Assembly: GCF_019097595.1 (NCBI RefSeq)
Contig: NC_080711.1
Span: 22,034,928-22,098,927 of the forward strand
Direction: 5' to 3'
DNA length: 64,000 bases
From: Hemibagrus wyckioides
Taxonomy: Eukaryota > Chordata > Actinopteri > Siluriformes > Bagridae
The position numbers and the translations under genes were made by a program. The notes beneath the pieces were generated by a model, which saw only the letters and a program-made list of their open reading frames with translations, did not search any database and was not told where the DNA came from. Position 1 is the first letter of the stretch. Every line of letters begins with the position of its first letter. Of this stretch, positions 61,101-64,000 are shown piece by piece.

Positions 61101-64000
61101 ACACCAGGTGCTAAGTACAAATACTGCAGGACATGATATGAAGGCAATAATCTCTTTAGACCTTCCAGTTTAGTATGAACAGCTTGTAATCATAAAGAAT
61201 CAGATTAGAAATTAATAAATTAAAACAGTTCCAAATAACAATCACCGAGGACTGAGGAGTGACTTTGGATCCTGAGTCATTCTGGCGTTCAATTTTTATG
61301 TCTTTGTACATTCATTTTCTCCGAATTAGCTGACTAATACGTTTTCGGCGCAAGTGCACAGAGGACGGGACACGAAAAAAAACCAGGCCCTAAAGGTGTT
61401 AAAGAGTCCGAATGGCTCATTACACTGTCTGTTGTTTGTAATTAACATGTTTGTTGACAGTTTAATGTCCTGTTGAGTCGCCACCGTGACTGGCAGCTTC
61501 TCAAAACGCTGACTAATGGAGCTGAACAGTTTACGACTCGCTGAAGCCTGAAATATTCAAGGCTTTTTAGTTTAACGGGCACCAAGTCATATTAATGGAC
61601 ATGACAAACTTCTATAAGTAGTTATACCAGAATATGAGAATTTTAATAGCTGTTCACTTGAAGGATTAAGAAAAATGATATCTTGACATTAGAAAGAAAA
61701 GTCACCAGATCCATTTCTTCATATTACTTAAAGAGTTCTTGTGCCGTTTCAAGCTTTTTAAGACACGAAAATCCTTAACGTTATTCAGAACAGATGTCCC
61801 GCTAGTCACAGCTAATGGATTACGAACTGTGAGGCCAAAAACCAGTTCATTTGGACTTAACCCAGTGCTAAGATGCGCTTTGTTGCCAAACCAGGAAGCA
61901 AACCAGTCTTATGAGAGCTCACTGCAGTCATAGCACATCATTGATTTGAAAGTCTGGCCAACCAGCCATAATATGCCTACTAGATTCATTTGTAAAGCCC
62001 ATAGTGCTCATGAAAACCATTTAAATGACCTCAGGTACAAGCTTACCCCGGTGTGCTATACAAACACACAAGTGCTTTGCGTATGAAGGAAATATTGGCT
62101 ACCTGGAAAGGCCAAAATGAATAATTTAACATACCTGCCGAAAGCAACCAAATAGAGATTATGAACTATCACATTTCCCTTTGCTTCTCTCTTTCACTCA
62201 TTAGGAAAGTTCATCTAGCTCCTTGTGCTAAAACAATAATCCAGCTATCGTTTTCCACCACAGAGACAGAAAATCATTACATATGTAATTGGAAGTTAGA
62301 CACATTTTACATTTCTAGGAAGAACTGTGTAGAGGAAATCTCTTCCCTGTCCTTCTAATACTATACACAATACTCTTGAATCATACAATTCATTCAGAAT
62401 CTGTATTTTAAGATAATCCTTTTTTGTATCTCTATTAACAGATAGAAGAAACAGAAAGTAAGTGATCATCAGTGTAGTCAATTATAAAATTTCCCAGTAC
62501 ATTTCTTTGAAAGGGTGTATTGACAAGACCGTTTGGCATAACCAGGAATTTACAGTGTCCTGAGGTTGAACAAAACTGGTGCTATGGGAACTGAGCTCTC
62601 CTTTATTTGAGAAGCTTCTACAGATGAATATCCAAGATGCTGAAAGGGTCTAGTGGCAATTCATCCACTGTCTCTGCAGGCCAACTATTTGTCCACGTCT
62701 CTTATTCAACCTTGTTGAAAAGTGGTAACGAGAGCAGGCTTGTTCCATCGGACCAGTCTGGACCATCAAAATACAATAACTGAAGACGAGCAAGAAAAAA
62801 TTATGAATGAATGTTAGCAGAACCGTGTAGCACTGATACGTTAGTTAATAATGCATTTTTATAATGTGACCTGAGTGGATTAAACAAAATCTATTCACAA
62901 ACAAAACCAGTGGGAATTATTTAATTTGTACACAGTTTGCCTGTACAGAAGCATCATGTTGGATTTCCTGCCTTGTAATAGCGATGGCATATTTGCTTTA
63001 CAGCATTTTTTTTTTTTTTTTTGCCATACAGACTCCATACCTCCCTAAACCCAATTAAAAAAAAAAACCTTCACAATTTTGCTTAACACAAAGTCAAACT
63101 ATTATCAGCGAGCTAAGAGGTAATTATCTTTGCTAACAGGAATCTTTTGCTCATCAGTCTTGAGATCTCTACTTAGTACCTCCACCGGGTTTGTTGCCAT
63201 GGAATTAATCGTGATGACGTTCTTTCTAGAAAAGTATTTCTGCATTTTCTTTTGGAATCCGAAATCTTTATAAAGGGCCGTCGTTACTGCATCGAAAACG
63301 GTTTAATTCAAACCCTCATCACTGAGGAAATTAAACAACGGTTTGTCTTTTAGTTTGTCACAGAAATGCAACGATGTGAGACCTGCCAGTTCGAAAAATG
63401 GTTTAATTTATCAGGGTGATGGAGTAATTGTGTTTTTGGACAACATCCATTTAACTGATGTCGAGAAAGCCGTGCCAAGAAAAGGTAAGGAAGGCACTTC
63501 ACACAATCAAAGTTTCACTGACTGTTTTTCCAGCAATTACAATAACACAGCTGTGCTTTCATACACACACACACACACACACCCTGCTGCTGCTGGCACC
63601 ATGCAAAGCACCTTGTCTCATGTCTTTTGTCTTCCTCCAGCTCCGATCGATATTATGGATTGACGTACCTCCAAGGACCTCGGCCTTAACAGAGATCCTC
63701 GGATAACCATTTTAATTAGGATAGAAGAAACAAGTATGCAATCACTGGGGAAACGGAAAAGCAAATGCAAACTAATCTATGCACTCCAAGAAAGTTGCAT
63801 TTAATCAGTGCCAGAAATCTGTCAAACTACAACTTTTCCAGTTAGTAAAAAACATGGATTTAACATATTTAAATGCACCAAAATCTTTTCGCTGGACAAA
63901 ACAGCAAAGCAGATGGTAAAGAAACACAGGTTAAGTAGTTTATTAGGGTGAGAATATTTCAGACCAGATGAAGGCAACTGAAAGAGAGCAGACATGAGCT
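58191..64000. other. Gene-poor region, no supported gene
   Basis: It includes (AAAT)n tracts (58893-58924, 59031-59060), a (CT)n tract (59168-59187), a (CA)n tract (63564-63582) and poly-T (63007-63022). 59275-59480 is the longest copy of the dispersed repeat also seen at 10385. Several stretches (about 59700-59960, 61300-61620, 63090-63480) are non-repetitive and compositionally balanced but show no exon structure. Confidence 0.5.
59275..59480. repeat. Dispersed repeat, longest copy in the window
   Basis: Carries actggagagtccttcc, a ctccttctttcc block and ggagcatctactcata...ttactatagaaacc, in the same order as at 10385-10545. Ends not resolved. Confidence 0.5.

Noticed and set aside
63343..63663. 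Open frame with a gtaagg donor-like site near the right edge
   Set aside because: No recognisable protein family and it runs into a (CA)n tract. Kept only as part of a possible conserved island.

Overview
The window is vertebrate nuclear DNA from a bony fish, most likely a catfish (Siluriformes). It holds the 3' part of an immunoglobulin heavy-chain (IgH) locus. The evidence is DH and JH gene segments with recombination signals, four Cmu domain exons with a secretory tail and split membrane exons, and a long Cdelta gene with a tandemly repeated internal domain block. Nine JH segments and an internally duplicated Cdelta just downstream of Cmu match what I recall of the channel catfish locus. 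The species is inferred, not proven. The rest is AT-rich intergenic and intronic DNA full of microsatellites and degenerate DNA transposons, LINEs, a SINE and a DIRS element.

Layout, + strand: (1) 1-4200, the DH end of the locus: one complete DH segment (755-776) with 12-bp-spacer signals on both sides, and the 3' signal of another at the window edge. (2) 4221-6525, nine JH segments with 22/23-bp-spacer signals, in frame as WGKGT..VTVTS and each followed by a splice donor. (3) 8703-15053, IGHM: Cmu1-Cmu4, secretory tail, polyA signal, TM1, TM2 and membrane polyA signal. (4) About 15359-15418, an octamer/E-box group in the position where the catfish IgH enhancer is known to lie. (5) 15970-27394, IGHD: Cdelta1, Cdelta2, three near-identical 2.66-kb copies of a Cdelta3-Cdelta4-Cdelta5 block, Cdelta6, Cdelta7 and a membrane exon with a polyA signal. 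The exons share one splice phase, so Cmu1 or Cmu3 can join downstream domains and TM exons in frame. The product would be a membrane IgD heavy chain of VH + Cmu1 + 13 Cdelta domains. No secreted delta tail and no IgT/IgZ constant region are visible.

Minus strand, convergent with IgH: an 18-exon gene from 48587 down to 31579. Its exons join in continuous phase to a predicted protein of 1600 residues. I recognise it as TOPAZ1 (testis- and ovary-specific PAZ-domain protein 1). Its introns hold a deleted DIRS retrotransposon, a (TA)n tract, a tRNA-derived SINE, a hAT-type short element with a perfect 8-bp target duplication, and a Tc1 element with a disabled transposase.

48.6-64 kb is gene-poor. 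I see one degenerate L2-type LINE (56013-58190), simple repeats, and non-repetitive stretches without convincing exons.

Cdelta exon numbers here follow order in the window. In published fish loci the repeated block is usually called delta2-delta3-delta4, so the register may differ. No database search was possible. Family names come from motif recognition, and all exon boundaries were read by eye from splice sites and phase.
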